14,857 nucleotides of DNA from the NCBI GenBank assembly GCA_041179245.1, contig JBEGTT010000246.1:1-14857 (forward strand), in the 5' to 3' direction. Under the pieces are notes generated by a model, which had not been told where the DNA came from, searched no databases, and saw only the letters and a program-made list of their open reading frames with translations. Origin of the DNA: JBEGTT01 sp041179245 (lineage in GTDB: Bacteria; Pseudomonadota; Gammaproteobacteria; Burkholderiales; Rhodocyclaceae). This document shows, piece after piece, positions 13,846 to 14,857 of the stretch; the stretch's first letter is position 1; each line of letters begins with the position of its first letter. The position numbers were made by a program, and so were the translations under genes.

Positions 13846-14717
13846 AAGTTATGGAAATTTCTCATACCCTACAAAAACTAAAAAAACGCCTTGAATCAAA
13901 TGTCGGCAAAGCCATTGCTGACTACAACATGATTGAAGAGGGTGATGTGGTAATGGTTTGCCTTTCCGGTGGCAAGGATTCCTACACCTTGTTATCTGCC
14001 CTGATGGCGCTACGCGAACGGGCACCGATCGATTTTCGGTTGATTGCGATGAATCTGGATCAGAAACAGCCGGGTTTTCCCGAAGATGTATTGCCGAAGT
14101 ATCTGGATAGCGTAGGTGTGGAATACCGGATCATCGAACAAGACACCTATTCGATCGTGAAAGAGAAAATTCCTGAAGGCAAAACGACCTGTTCACTTTG
14201 CTCGCGTTTACGTCGCGGCATCATCTACAAAACCGCCAAGGAATTAGGTGCCAACAAAATTGCGTTGGGACACCACCGTGACGACATGGTGCATACCTTG
14301 TTACTGAACATTCTGTTTGGTGGGAAATTGAAGGCCATGCCGCCAAAATTGGTCACCGACGACCATGCCCACATCGTGATTCGCCCCTTGGCTTACTGCG
14401 CCGAATCTGACATTGCCAAATTTGCCCGTGGCATGGAATTTCCCATCATCCCGTGTAATTTGTGCGGTTCTCAGGAAAACCTCCAGCGCCAGAAAATCAA
14501 GGAAATGATGGCTGATTGGGACCAGCGTTTCCCGGGACGTACCGAAGCGGCATTTACGGCAATTCAGAACGTAGTTCCTTCGCACCTAGGGGACAACAAC
14601 CTGTTCGATTTCAAGGGACTGACGCTAAATACTCCCGTCGAACAGGGTGATATCGCCTTCGATCAGGACGACTATCCGCCGGTTCCCTCAATGCTGGGAA
14701 TCGTTCAGTTTCAGTAA
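13842..14717 (+). CDS. ttcA: tRNA 2-thiocytidine(32) synthetase TtcA
   Basis: TtcA is an ATP-dependent, [4Fe-4S] cluster enzyme that thiolates cytidine 32 of certain tRNAs. The PP-loop SGGKDS lies at 42-47 (in CLSGGKDSYTLL), the first cysteine pair at 117/120 (TTCSLCSRLRRG) and the second at 205/208 (IPCNLCGSQENLQR), as needed for the cluster and sulfur transfer. Length is 291 residues from GTG 13842, which overlaps the reductase stop by four bases. The in-frame ATG at 13851 would shorten it by three residues, and neither start has a strong Shine-Dalgarno. The 3' end overlaps the convergent mutY end by 30 bases. The protein appears complete. Confidence 0.96.
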   Translation: MKVMEISHTLQKLKKRLESNVGKAIADYNMIEEGDVVMVCLSGGKDSYTLLSALMALRERAPIDFRLIAMNLDQKQPGFPEDVLPKYLDSVGVEYRIIEQDTYSIVKEKIPEGKTTCSLCSRLRRGIIYKTAKELGANKIALGHHRDDMVHTLLLNILFGGKLKAMPPKLVTDDHAHIVIRPLAYCAESDIAKFARGMEFPIIPCNLCGSQENLQRQKIKEMMADWDQRFPGRTEAAFTAIQNVVPSHLGDNNLFDFKGLTLNTPVEQGDIAFDQDDYPPVPSMLGIVQFQ

Positions 14718-14857
14718 CAGCTTTTTGATTGGTGCCGGCAGCGCCGCCGTTGGTAGCGTGTCATCTGATACCGCGATCAGTTGATGAAGGCCAGCATTAA
14801 AAATACTGACCTCACACACCCAAGGCTGAATGTGGAGCTGGAAATGGGTGAAGGTGT
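14688..14857 (-). CDS. mutY: Adenine DNA glycosylase MutY, C-terminal end (gene cut by window end)
   Basis: On the - strand the last 170 bases encode a 55-residue C-terminus reading TFTHFQLHIQPWVCEV onward and ending LPAPIKKLLLKLNDSQH before a TGA at 14690-14688. HTFTHFxLxI and LPxPxxKLL are typical of the NUDIX-like C-terminal domain of MutY, which recognises 8-oxoguanine opposite the adenine the enzyme removes. The catalytic and iron-sulfur parts lie beyond the window. The last 30 bases overlap the end of ttcA. The assignment rests on a short stretch, but the two motifs are in the right order and at the right distance. Confidence 0.85.
   Translation of the reverse strand, partial: TFTHFQLHIQPWVCEVSIFNAGLHQLIAVSDDTLPTAALPAPIKKLLLKLNDSQH

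Overview
The window looks like chromosomal core DNA from a flagellated Gram-negative bacterium. RecA, RpoN, PtsN, MidA and the FolM/PTR1-type reductase read as betaproteobacterial, and a Neisseriales or Chitinibacteraceae-like host is my best guess, from family resemblance only. It is densely packed with genes. There is no rRNA, tRNA, insertion sequence, phage or CRISPR array, and no gene-free stretch longer than about 100 bases.

Left part (1-6600, all +): the 3' end of a class A penicillin-binding protein (mrcA), then pgpA (phospholipid synthesis), pncC (NMN deamidation), recA and its modulator recX, lptB (LPS export ATPase), rpoN (sigma-54) and hpf (ribosome hibernation). Gaps are tiny or negative except for an 80-base leader before recA. 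This joins the usual pgpA-pncC-recA-recX run to the usual lptB-rpoN-hpf-ptsN run, without the lptC/lptA genes that normally precede lptB. A strong intrinsic terminator follows hpf, and its T-tract ends only 7 bases before the ptsN start.

Middle (6648-9399): ptsN (nitrogen-PTS EIIA) and an alpha/beta hydrolase on +, facing a 63-aa YjfB-like putative motility protein and a MidA-family methyltransferase on -. The YjfB-like gene is preceded by a very good match to a sigma-28 (FliA) flagellar promoter, which links this small gene to the flagellar regulon.

Right part (9518-14717, +): a FIST-domain protein followed 30 bases later by a soluble PAS/HisKA/HATPase/REC/REC hybrid kinase. This is the layout of the nitric-oxide sensors NosP with NahK or VpsS, and it is the most interesting system here. 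The kinase stop overlaps the start of a PTR1/FolM-like pteridine reductase, whose stop overlaps the probable start of ttcA (tRNA 2-thiocytidine synthesis). The window ends with the C-terminus of mutY on the - strand, which overlaps the end of ttcA by 30 bases.

Most genes are housekeeping. The accessory or regulatory content is the FIST/kinase pair, the sigma-28-linked YjfB gene and the unusual joins between conserved clusters.
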